Assembly: GCF_038562635.1 (NCBI RefSeq)
Contig: NZ_JBCFBO010000006.1
Coordinates: 1-14,108, forward strand
Direction of reading: 5' to 3'
Length of the DNA stretch: 14,108 bases
Source: Methanobacterium sp.
GTDB taxonomy: Archaea; Methanobacteriota; Methanobacteria; Methanobacteriales; Methanobacteriaceae
Shown: in pieces, positions 6,704 to 13,554 of the stretch
How the letters are laid out: each line of letters starts with the position of its first letter
Position numbering within the stretch: position 1 is the first letter of the stretch
Notes under the pieces: generated by a model
The model's input: only the letters and a program-made list of their open reading frames with translations
Databases searched by the model: none
Told to the model about the DNA's origin: nothing
Position numbers and translations under genes: made by a program

Positions 6704-6715
6704 GATATATATAAC
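6704..6715 (-). promoter_or_regulatory. TATA box of the PPC/winged-helix operon
   Basis: The minus strand reads GTTATATATATC centred near 6710, a good archaeal TATA box. A start site ~25 bases downstream falls near 6685. That would be almost leaderless for TTG 6684, or give a 12-base leader containing GGGTGA for TTG 6672. The box is conserved in the decayed duplicate (plus-strand TATATATAAC near 8910). Confidence 0.55.
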
Positions 6716-6844
6716 TTCTGTGTAAATTATCAAATAATAATCATACTACCTTTATGAAAGAATATTACTAAATTAAAAAAATAGTCTAAAAAAGACAGCA
6801 TAAGACCTTTTATCTGGCATATTTCGTCAAAAAAGAAATAGGAC

Positions 6845-6864
6845 GAGGATAAAAAAGCATCCTC
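6845..6864 (-). terminator. Hairpin past the FMN-binding gene, possible transcription end
   Basis: GAGGAT and ATCCTC enclose an 8-base loop that is T-rich on the minus strand (GCTTTTTT). It lies ~50 bases past the stop at 6912. The stem is kept in the decayed duplicate near 9045 (GAGGAT...ATCCTC, one pair longer) although the loop has changed. It could be a terminator or an mRNA-end structure. Confidence 0.4.
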
Positions 6865-6911
6865 TAAATCAGAATAAAATAGTAAATTTTATAAACGATT
6901 CCGGTAAAGTC

Positions 6912-7318
6912 TTAAAGAAGCTGCTTTCCAGCAGCGTCGCCGGATTTGCACTCGTAAACTTCAGTGATTTTCATGACGGCAAGGGCTTTTGCAGGGAACC
7001 TATCTCCCATCTTTTTGACAGTCTTGTACATATTCTCGTAATCTTCTCCATCGGTTTTAATCACAAAATCCCCTTTTATCTGGTAGCAACCCTTAATCTC
7101 GGGACCCCAGACATAAATTGCACCCGCGGGTTTTCTTCAAGGTTATGACGGGTCTTGTAAAAATAGTTGTCTGCAATCCAGATGGTTTCTCTGTCTTCCT
7201 GAAGCTTACAAAATCCGATTGGTATTACGTTTGGCTCTCCATTTTTGGAGGCGGTTGCGAAAGGAAAAATTCTCATTTTTGCAAAATCTTCTACCATTTC
7301 ATTGCTTAATTTTACCAT
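6912..7318 (-). pseudogene. Pyridoxamine 5'-phosphate oxidase-like FMN-binding protein, frameshifted
   Basis: The ATG at 7318 follows a strong GGGGTGA ribosome site. The first frame gives MVKLSNEMVEDFAKMRIFPF, ATASKNGEPNVIPIGFCKL and ETIWIADNYFYKT, the split-barrel flavin-binding start of this family, and runs to about residue 64. The reading then continues only in another frame, with AIYVWGPEIKGCYQIKGD, GDRFPAKALAVMKITEVY and ECKSGDAAGKQLL, ending at 6912. The 407 bases from start to stop equal 135 codons plus two bases, so one base is missing (or two extra) near 7120-7132. Each half reads cleanly, so the event is recent, or is a sequencing error. The first frame ends early at 7076. The intact protein would be ~135 residues. 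A decayed copy of the 3' end lies at 9113-9206. Confidence 0.88.
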
Positions 7319-7814
7319 TTACTTCACCCCTTTGTTAGATCTTTTTTTGTTTGAATAAATCCTCATACTTAACCCTGTGTAATATTTAGTAAGTTAGGGA
7401 ACTGTGGATATTCAGGATTATAAACAACTAAAGAGCGACAAATATATTAGGACTTACGCGGTTGAAGCACTTTTTCATAAGTTACATTAAAATACTTTTT
7501 TTAATATATTGGTATAAATATAACCCAAATTTGACAGAAGCATATATCATCTAATGTCAAAATGGGCCTGATGCTCCTGTTTTCTTTATACAATTCAAGG
7601 TTTTGTCTTACATCTTATGATTTTTTTGGCATTATTAATTTTACCAAAATGTAATGTGTCAATGCGATATGTTTTGTATACAAAAATACTGTATTAATTA
7701 GCAGAATCTGTCAAATTAGGGGTCTAATATGAAATTTTGGCAGTTTTTGGATCCGGTGACGTAGCTGAGAGATTTGGAACTGGCAAAGTGATTGTAAAAA
7801 AATTACTTTTACGT
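7319..7814. other. Gene-free stretch between the FMN-binding gene and the secreted protein gene
   Basis: No convincing gene. It contains the 13-mer TAGGACTTACGCG (7448-7460), the inverse of 858-870, and a 14-bp palindrome at 7672-7685. A short plus-strand reading at about 7734-7802 gives ILAVFGSGDVAERFGTGKVI with no start or ribosome site; it looks protein-like and may be a gene remnant. Confidence 0.45.
7672..7685. repeat. 14-bp perfect palindrome
   Basis: TTTTGTATACAAAA is its own reverse complement. It sits in non-coding DNA about 130 bases past the end of the gene at 7815-8677 and ~350 bases upstream of the FMN-binding gene start. It could be a dimeric regulator site; AT-rich chance is the alternative. 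Confidence 0.4.
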
Positions 7815-8677
7815 TCATGCTGCTCGCTCTTCTTCTAAATTACCATAAAAATCTAAAACATATTGACTATCCCATAACCAATTGGAGTTATTTCCCCATG
7901 GAATTTCCTGTCCAAGAATAGCCTTGACTTTTACATACCCTGTGCCATTAACTTTTGCCAATAGTAAGTTTTTGTAGCAACCACGATATTCTCTAGGCCA
8001 CTCACTTGGATCATTGTTTGCATCCAACTGAATATTGAAAGATATAATATTTTCTGCTCCTTTTAGATTATCGCTTATATAGACATAGCTATCATAAGTC
8101 GGATTTGAGGAATACTTAGTGTAATCTTTATAAAGAATCGAAGAATTATTAGAAACACTTTCAATAGGATACAGTATAGGGCTTCCATTGTTTATAGGGT
8201 CAAAAATATCGAAATAGTCCGCAACAAATTCTCTATCAAAAGAAATATCTTCGAGCTTTGTTTCATTTGTCCTAAATCCATACATATAACCTTTATCAGT
8301 TTCTGCAATGAATGTTGTCCAGTTTCCTCTCTCTTTGTTATCGAAAGCTTCAGTCGCATTTTCAAAATAAGGTCCTTTGCGGTATTGTTCAGGCTGGTTG
8401 AGGATTTCGTGCATCAGATCCTGGGTAAAATAGGGATCTTTTTGAATAGGAGGATTAAAGAATTTACCTTCCTTAGATGCTGGAATAGGAACCATTATCA
8501 CAGTCGTTCCACTCACTTCGTTTCCGGAAAGGCCACTCACACCTATATTATATATACAATGATATCTTTGAGCTTGACTTCTCCAATCCTTCGCATCCAT
8601 ATAAATAGCATGAGCAAATATACTTCCTATTAGAAAAATAAAAAAACAGCAATAAGCAGCAGATTTCTATTTTTCAT
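7815..8677 (-). CDS. Secreted protein of unknown function with a frameshift in its signal peptide
   Basis: A continuous reading frame runs from 8600 to 7815 (261 residues, start MDAKDWRSQAQRYHC), but this is unlikely to be the true start. At 8677 there is an ATG with GGTGA upstream, giving MKNRNLLLIAVF, the start of a signal peptide. That frame breaks within a run of seven A (8640-8646, plus strand); one more A would join it to FLIGSIFAHAIYMDAKD and give a ~288-residue secreted protein. Sequons (NWT, NET, NNS, NGT, NNS) support export. Visible motifs are GTTVIMVPIPASKEGKFF, DPYFTQDLMHEIL, TTFIAETDKGYMYGF and a Trp-rich end (WGNNSNWLWDSQY). I do not recognise a named family. It may be a pseudogene, a phase-variable gene or a sequencing error. 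Its upstream DNA is the decayed PPC duplicate. Confidence 0.75.
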
Positions 8678-8716
8678 TTTATTCACCAATCTTATGTTTT
8701 AAAAAATAGAGAGGAG

Positions 8717-8880
8717 TTACCCTCTAACATACTTTACGAGTCCCATGTTAGTATTCCATCTGAACCAATTATTAAACATGTGGAAAAATTTCCCAATCAA
8801 TTCTTCGGCTGAAACCGCAGGCAAAGCAATCAATCCTATTATAAAAAAAATACAAATATCATCCAAGATTTCAAATAAAC
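8717..8880 (-). pseudogene. Remnant of a PPC-type signal peptide region
   Basis: The minus strand from ~8878 to 8803 matches the start of the PPC gene at 6600-6684: TTG-AAA-TCT-TGG-ATG-ATA-TTT, then after a frameshift in a T-run IIGLIALPAVSAEE. Past that the sequence is unrelated to PPC and ends in a stop at 8717 after LIGKFFHMFNNWFRWNTNMG. The frameshift breaks the signal peptide, so I call it a decayed gene. Confidence 0.6.
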
Positions 8881-9206
8881 ACTAATAAAAGAGTTTAAAA
8901 GTTTGTGTATATATAACTTCTGTGTAAATTATCAAATAATAATCATATCTGCCTTTGTAAGAAATGTTACTAAATTAAAAAATAATCTAAAAAACATTAT
9001 AAGATCTTTTATCTGTAATATTTTGTCAAAAAAGAGATATCATGAGGATAAAAATAATATCCTCAGAATTAAAATAAAACAGTAAATTTTTTATATGACC
9101 TCTGAGAAAATTTTAGAGAAGCTGTTTTCCAGCTGCGTCGCCGGATCTGCATTCATAAACTTCCGTGATCTTCATGACGGCAAGGGCTTTTGCAGAGAAT
9201 TTGTCT
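8803..9206. repeat. Degenerate direct duplicate of 6600-7006
   Basis: About 404 bases align with little gapping to 6600-7006: signal-peptide start of the PPC gene, its TATA box (TATATATAACTTCTGTG in both), the AT-rich spacer, the GAGGAT/ATCCTC hairpin, and the 3' end of the FMN-binding gene. Many scattered substitutions and small indels show it is older than the IS insertion. It explains most of the gene-free stretch 8718-9336. Confidence 0.85.
9113..9206 (-). pseudogene. Remnant of the 3' end of an FMN-binding (PPOX-like) gene
   Basis: The minus strand gives KFSAKALAVMKITEVYECRS, then GDAAGKQLL and a stop at 9113, nearly identical to the end of the gene at 6912-7318. The homology stops abruptly near 9206 and no 5' part is present, so this is a truncated copy. 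Confidence 0.85.
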
Positions 9207-9235
9207 ACATGCTCCAAATCATTTTTAGCAATTTT

Positions 9236-9304
9236 CTAAAAATTTGGAACTAAAAATGAAAATATTAGCCCAAGTAAATTTGAAGTATACACCCTATCAG
9301 ACAT
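9236..9304 (-). CDS. Possible 22-residue hydrophobic peptide
   Basis: ATG at 9304 with a strong ribosome site (AAGGAG, 7 bases upstream) reads MSDRVYTSNLLGLIFSFLVPNF and stops. It begins 32 bases after the Yip1 gene stop and could be co-transcribed with it. It may be a real short membrane peptide, or the start of a gene cut off where the decayed duplicate begins. Confidence 0.3.
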   Translation of the reverse strand: MSDRVYTSNLLGLIFSFLVPNF

Positions 9305-9336
9305 GATAATACTCCTTTTGTTTTGTTGTTACAGAA

Positions 9337-10005
9337 TTAAATGCTTCCTGAAGTAAACAGGAATAAATATAATAGGTAAACAACGTACAGGCCTACTGGA
9401 ATACCGACAGCAAGGGTGGCATTTTTAATTGACATATTTCGCGCGTGTAAAAGTGCAAATACCCATATGTATGCAGACAGTAAGAGGCATAAAATTCCAA
9501 CTATTTGTGAGGTATAATACAGGGGATTATTTGAGAACATCTGTGTTGTACTTTCAGCTATAAGCTGCGGGTCCTGTAATGAAAAATCTATCGAAGGTGT
9601 AAGTTTGTATGTTACAAAAACATTTATTAAACTGCTAAATATTTTTGGCACAAATCCATAACCTACAAACTCTAACGTCCTTTTGAAAGAACCTTTTGAT
9701 TCAAACACATATGATATTGAATATAAAATTCCAGCTACTATAACCCAGATTAGAAAGACCCAGATCAAACCCCAAATGACACCGAAAAGAATTGCTGTAG
9801 TCGATATATATGAACTCATCTCAGAAGGAAGCAGTCCACGCAATTGATTCATAGCCAGAAAACTTGAAACCATTGCAATTACAGCAACTACAAGTAATAT
9901 CAATACAGGATACTTAAGATCGACATCATTTCTCGACTTTTCCTCGAAAAATGAATTTGGATCAAATAACAGATTATTCAGGTTTAAATTATCCATATTT
10001 TTCAC
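9337..10005 (-). CDS. Yip1-domain integral membrane protein
   Basis: 222 residues from GTG at 10005. The ATG at 9996 (MDNLNLNNLLFDPNSFFEEK) is a likelier start, because GTGA lies just before it and an ACATATAATA box near 10018 would give an almost leaderless message. The short N-terminus with LLFDPNSFFEE is the usual Yip1 entry motif. About five hydrophobic helices follow: ~34-53, 70-95, 100-125, 163-185 and 196-218. Prokaryotic Yip1 proteins have no settled function; they often lie beside export or envelope genes. It follows the thioredoxin-CcdA gene by 105 bases and could be part of the same expression unit or have its own promoter. Whether cassette A has a matching gene is not visible. Confidence 0.8.
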   Translation of the reverse strand: MKNMDNLNLNNLLFDPNSFFEEKSRNDVDLKYPVLILLVVAVIAMVSSFLAMNQLRGLLPSEMSSYISTTAILFGVIWGLIWVFLIWVIVAGILYSISYVFESKGSFKRTLEFVGYGFVPKIFSSLINVFVTYKLTPSIDFSLQDPQLIAESTTQMFSNNPLYYTSQIVGILCLLLSAYIWVFALLHARNMSIKNATLAVGIPVGLYVVYLLYLFLFTSGSI

Positions 10006-10110
10006 ATTATTGCATATTATATGTAATGGTTGTCACATGATTAATAAATATTATTATATGTTAATCAGTTTTTTAGATTTTACTTCTTATTTTGTCTTTT
10101 ATCTTACGAC

Positions 10111-11148
10111 TTAAATCATAATCCATAATCCAAAAAATATGAGCACAAGTCCACTGATTTTTTTCAGATATATTTTATATGAACGGACCTGTTTAGGTAA
10201 AGTATAACCCCCTATCAAACCAACCCCAATAAAAGGAGTTAATACTCCGCCACTGAAAGCAAGCAATAGAGCCAGATCATTAACAGTCCCGTTTGTAATA
10301 GTCTTGTTGAGAAGTACAAGGAGCATTGGAGCAGTGCAGGGAACTTTTACAAAAGAAAACAATATCCCAAGAAAGAAAACTCCACCCAGAGTGCCTGCAT
10401 ATTTCCTGGCAGAACTCTGAAAATAATTATCCAGAACTACAGGAGATTTCAAGACCCCCAGAAGGTTTAATCCAATGAGAATTACAATGACGCCTGTAAT
10501 AAAAGAAAAGCTTTCCAAATCTGGAATTGACTTTCGGAATGAAAGCAAACACAAGCCCAATATTAAGTAAGAACCTACCAGCCCTAATCCAAACACTGTT
10601 GCACGTACCATTCCACTTTTCGCACTATTGCTCGTCCCTGCAGTAAAGCTTAAAAGAAATCCAAGTATGGCCATCAGGCAGGGTGAAAAACCTGCAAAAA
10701 GTCCGAGAGAATAGGCAAATGGCAAATTCAGGTCTGTGTTTATATACTCGATTTCCTGTTCTTTTCTCGTTACCTCTTCTGTAGTATATTCAGTAATATT
10801 TTCCTCTTCCACAAGATATTCATCAATTAAAGTTTTTAGCTTTTCTTCAGTAATTTCTTCTTTGGGAATTTTTGTTTCATTGTTTATCACAATAGCCGGG
10901 ACTTCAAGAAAACCATATTTATTCCATTGGTTGAAACCGTCAGCAGTACTGGTTTCAATTTTTGATATAACAATAGTATTATATTGAGTTTCTATTCGAT
11001 CGACAATTGGATCGGTTATTTCGCAGTCATGGCAGCCTTTTTGATGAAAATACTGGATTGTGACCGGATCTGCATGAGCTACCGGAATAAATATAAGAGA
11101 TAAATAAATAATAACTAATAAGGCTGTTATACGAGAGACTCTTTTCAT
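10111..11148 (-). CDS. Thioredoxin-CcdA fusion protein, copy B (complete)
   Basis: 345 residues. A signal peptide (1-26, ending AHA) is followed by a thioredoxin-like domain (~27-112) with C39-H-D-C42 and the cis-Pro loop EVPAIV (P84). A charged Glu/Thr linker (~113-138) leads to a CcdA/DsbD-type membrane domain (~142-345) of about six helices. That domain carries the two conserved Cys of the family, C157 in LFAGFSPCLMAILGF and C271 in SFVKVPCTAPMLLVL. CcdA proteins carry electrons from cytoplasmic thioredoxin across the membrane; here the acceptor domain is fused to the N-terminus and would lie outside the cell. The ATG at 11148 follows AGGGA, as in copy A. It is separated from the lipoprotein gene by 490 bases; TTTATTTTAGA near 11194-11204 may hold its TATA box. 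Likely role: reducing or reshuffling disulfides in exported Cys proteins; the link to the Cys-rich peptide is inference from context. Confidence 0.9.
   Translation of the reverse strand: MKRVSRITALLVIIYLSLIFIPVAHADPVTIQYFHQKGCHDCEITDPIVDRIETQYNTIVISKIETSTADGFNQWNKYGFLEVPAIVINNETKIPKEEITEEKLKTLIDEYLVEEENITEYTTEEVTRKEQEIEYINTDLNLPFAYSLGLFAGFSPCLMAILGFLLSFTAGTSNSAKSGMVRATVFGLGLVGSYLILGLCLLSFRKSIPDLESFSFITGVIVILIGLNLLGVLKSPVVLDNYFQSSARKYAGTLGGVFFLGILFSFVKVPCTAPMLLVLLNKTITNGTVNDLALLLAFSGGVLTPFIGVGLIGGYTLPKQVRSYKIYLKKISGLVLIFFGLWIMI
10748..11148 (-). repeat. Long direct repeat of positions 1-407
   Basis: Position 1 aligns with 10748 and 407 with 11148, with one 6-base gap. The part encoding the mature thioredoxin domain is almost identical; the last ~90 bases, encoding the signal peptide, are much more divergent. 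The full extent of the repeat is unknown because copy A leaves the window. Confidence 0.9.
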
Positions 11149-11638
11149 GAAAATCCCTAAAGCGTATCTTTTCGTTTTAGAAGGATGCAGACGTTTATTT
11201 TAGATCACTATCGTGTTAATTATTCAATGCAAATTGTTATTCAGTAGATATTTAAATGATAACGGAAACAGTGAAAAATAAAATTTGTGTATTTATTTCT
11301 TAAGTCACCATAACATCTTGCTTTCAGCAAGTCGACATTTAACTTTTGATTAATTTCAATGGTGCCGATTTTGAAATAATGCTTTCAAATTGTGTGCAGT
11401 TTCTAGGTATACACATGATCGATTATTAATCTCTCATACAAACTTTAATGAATAATTCAGTACTTATATGTGTAGTGGGAGTTGAGCCGCATGTTAACCA
11501 ATTTTAAACCGAATATAGAGTTAGCGAATGTTCCAAAACGGTACCTTGAAAAATATTTTTTATCTCTAATGTCACTGCCAAAAGTAAGATGAAATGGATA
11601 AAATTACAAATAATTGTATGAACCTTAATGTTATTCTA
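11149..11638. other. Gene-free stretch between the lipoprotein-like gene and thioredoxin-CcdA copy B
   Basis: No convincing gene on either strand. One small hairpin, CTTGCT/AGCAAG (11317-11322 and 11326-11331). The length and the possible TATA box near 11200 suggest that the thioredoxin-CcdA gene has its own promoter. The matching gap in cassette A (408-921) is of similar length but shows no obvious sequence match beyond the last bases before the start codon. Confidence 0.45.
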
Positions 11639-12451
11639 TCATTCTTTCCTGATGTTTTCGAGTTCACTACTTATATGCGATTTCATTGGAGTTTCTAGAT
11701 AATAGTTTTCAATTCCGATACCCTTATAAACTTCGGAGAGATCTGTTATCAAAATTTTATCCACATTATATTCGGATTTAACTAAGAATCCGTCTTCTAG
11801 ATCTACCCAGTCCTCTCCAGAGATTTTGCCTATTGTTGTTAAATTAATGGTTGAGTTCTCATATTCTTTCTTTGTGTTTGCAGTGAAATTTACCTCTGAT
11901 CTTATACCAACACATTTAAATTTTCCAGCTTTTGTCGAGACTGTTTTTATACCTATAGAAGTATATTTTTTTGTGCCTTCTAATTCGTCTGTTAATGATG
12001 AATTGTAATTTATAGTCCTATTGAATATAACTGTCCAGGACTGACCTTCTTGCATTCCTTTTTCTGGATATTTTAATAGATTTGGCAACTCTGGTTGTAT
12101 TTCTGGTATGATTCTGTTTTCGGGATCTGATCTTATTAGGTTTCCATAAACATCCATAACTGTGGTATATGAAGATTCTGTATTGTTCCCATCTATTATC
12201 TTTGTAGATGTTACATTTGAAGTGATATTGTTTCCATCAAAGTCTGAAATTAACATTTCAATGCGAATTGGCACTGTATCTTTTGTTTTTTCTGTAAGAT
12301 ATGTACAGTTATAAACAAATATATCACCCGTATCAAAATTATATTTTAGATTGTAATTAGTTAGAGCTTCTCCAATACAACCAAGTCCAAATACAGAAAT
12401 TATGAACAGTATGAGTAGTACTTCAAATCTCTTTTTTGGATTTTTATTCAT
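11639..12451 (-). CDS. Exported lipoprotein-like protein of unknown function
   Basis: 270 residues. The N-terminus MNKNPKKRFEVLLILFIISV ends in a lipobox-like FGLGC (C25), so it is probably lipid-anchored outside the cell. The mature part is beta-rich with many sequons (NCT, NIT, NVT, NNT, NRT, NSS, NFT, NST, NLT). The stretch SIGIKTVSTKAGKFKCVGIR resembles the central motif of DUF3108/DUF6263-like exported beta-sheet domains (V-x-A-G-x-F-x-C), which also fits the opening YNFDTGDIFVYNCTY; I am not sure of the family. The ATG at 12451 follows a strong AAGGAGGGG and overlaps the end of the four-helix gene by 8 bases, so the two are translationally coupled. In the cassette it occupies the slot held by the helical exported protein in cassette A. 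Confidence 0.8.
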   Translation of the reverse strand: MNKNPKKRFEVLLILFIISVFGLGCIGEALTNYNLKYNFDTGDIFVYNCTYLTEKTKDTVPIRIEMLISDFDGNNITSNVTSTKIIDGNNTESSYTTVMDVYGNLIRSDPENRIIPEIQPELPNLLKYPEKGMQEGQSWTVIFNRTINYNSSLTDELEGTKKYTSIGIKTVSTKAGKFKCVGIRSEVNFTANTKKEYENSTINLTTIGKISGEDWVDLEDGFLVKSEYNVDKILITDLSEVYKGIGIENYYLETPMKSHISSELENIRKE

Positions 12452-12824
12452 GCTGCTTTCCCCTCCTTAAGGTCGAAATGATCGAATATAATGTCAACAA
12501 AATAACAAATGTCCCACATAAAGCAACTATCTTTGCAGTTATGATATGACCAGATCTGAATGAAATCAAACTCCCACAAAGAAGTGCAATACCATAAAAA
12601 ATACCACTATATATGGCCCAAGTTCTAACTGACTTTTGGTCTTTTGTAGAAATAGAAAGTACAAGAAAAAAAAGTCCAATTCCAGCCAATATTAAGTATA
12701 ATCCGCTTACAGATAAATTCATTGGAGTTTTTATGGTTGTTATAATACCTCCTATAATGGCAAAAATGGAAGAAAAAAACAAAAGAAGAAATATTTTAGA
12801 ATTCCTTTTTAAAACTATTCTCAT
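12444..12824 (-). CDS. Small four-helix membrane protein; candidate immunity protein
   Basis: 126 residues with four hydrophobic helices, about 11-31 (IFLLLFFSSIFAIIGGIITT), 36-57, 69-89 and 94-115. Basic residues at the start (MRIVLKRNSK), in the middle loop and at the end (RRGKQHE) place both ends in the cytoplasm. The ATG at 12824 follows GAGGAG, 43 bases after the stop of the Cys-rich peptide gene, so co-transcription is likely. It has no recognisable family motif. Its position between the peptide and surface-protein genes parallels the 66-residue protein of cassette A; an immunity or transport role is inferred from position only. Confidence 0.78.
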   Translation of the reverse strand: MRIVLKRNSKIFLLLFFSSIFAIIGGIITTIKTPMNLSVSGLYLILAGIGLFFLVLSISTKDQKSVRTWAIYSGIFYGIALLCGSLISFRSGHIITAKIVALCGTFVILLTLYSIISTLRRGKQHE

Positions 12825-12867
12825 TTAATCTATCTCCTCATAACCGTAATGCTTATAGTCCGCTACG

Positions 12868-13482
12868 TCACTCATCTCCAAAGTAGTAATCGTAACATGC
12901 ATTATAGGCAAGTCCGCAGGATCCAAAAGCAATTGGTATGCATGACAAACAAAGTTCTGCCTCAATTGGCTCAGCTGGATCTGGTACCAAAAGTGGGCCA
13001 CAAACTATTGCACAACCAGAAAAACTCCCTAAACAAATTGCTAAGTTATATATACAATCGCTAAGCCCCCCTTCTACTAATACAACTGCGCTTTCTTCGG
13101 TCTGGGGATTGTAAGTGTATATTATATTTTTGAGTTCTTGAGATTCTTTATGTTGGAAGGGTATTGCAACAAATGATATTTCCTTTGTTGAACCATCTTT
13201 TTCATTTTTCACTGGTATAATTAATGCTTCAGAGTCCTTTTGTATGAATCCTTCTTTTGTCAATTGCTCTTGAAATTCTTTGACTTTAGTATCTTTTAAA
13301 GCCATATTAACTAGTTTCTCTTTGTCTTCTCCTTTTAACTGTATTGAATCTCCAGAGATTGAATTATTTTCACAATTTGTTCCAGCCGGACACGCCATAG
13401 CAGGCGTAACCAGTATCATACCTACAACGAGCATTATCATGAAAAGCCCGCTGATTTTTCTAACTTTACTATTTAATTTCAC
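12868..13482 (-). CDS. Secreted Cys-rich prepropeptide B with halocin C8-like C-terminal domain
   Basis: 204 residues from GTG at 13482, with AGAGGTGA upstream. The signal peptide (1-30, ending AMA) is nearly identical to that of the paralogue at 2547-3185, in DNA as well as protein. Residues ~40-138 form a charged domain (EKLVNMALKDTKVKEFQEQL, EALIIPVKNE, EISFVAIPF, AVVLVEGG) like the N-terminal part of halocin C8-type precursors as I recall them; in halocin C8 that part gives immunity. Residues 143-196 hold 8 Cys spaced C-x6-C-x6-C-x3-C-x16-C-x2-C-x7-C-x6-C, separated by hydrophobic and Gly/Ala-rich stretches, with a short YDYYFGDE tail. The C-terminus is hydrophobic enough to act on membranes. 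Apart from the leader, it shows no alignable identity to prepropeptide A. It leads cassette B. Assignment as an archaeocin-like precursor is an inference; a profile search would settle it. Confidence 0.75.
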   Translation of the reverse strand: MKLNSKVRKISGLFMIMLVVGMILVTPAMACPAGTNCENNSISGDSIQLKGEDKEKLVNMALKDTKVKEFQEQLTKEGFIQKDSEALIIPVKNEKDGSTKEISFVAIPFQHKESQELKNIIYTYNPQTEESAVVLVEGGLSDCIYNLAICLGSFSGCAIVCGPLLVPDPAEPIEAELCLSCIPIAFGSCGLAYNACYDYYFGDE

Positions 13483-13554
13483 TCTGTTTCACCTCTTCAC
13501 TTTTGTTTAAGAGGCAAGAAACAAACTTTAAAATAGTTATAAATTAAAATATTT
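13483..13554. promoter_or_regulatory. Divergent promoter region B, conserved with 3186-3257
   Basis: It contains the GAGGTGA ribosome site of prepropeptide B, the conserved TTCTTGCCTCTT motif (minus strand) and an AT-rich core with TTTATAAC (minus strand, near 13536-13543) as a possible TATA box for the peptide gene. On the plus strand TTTAAAATA (13527-13535) is identical to copy A and sits the same distance before the UUCG hairpin. Confidence 0.5.

Noticed and set aside
8903..9085. Plus-strand frame of 60 codons in the decayed duplicate
   Set aside because: AT-rich, Lys/Asn/Ile-biased reading through a region that is non-coding in the parent copy (6700-6880).
12849..13064. Plus-strand frame of 71 codons antisense to prepropeptide B
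   Set aside because: It lies opposite a gene with a clear signal peptide and Cys pattern; no ribosome site supports it.
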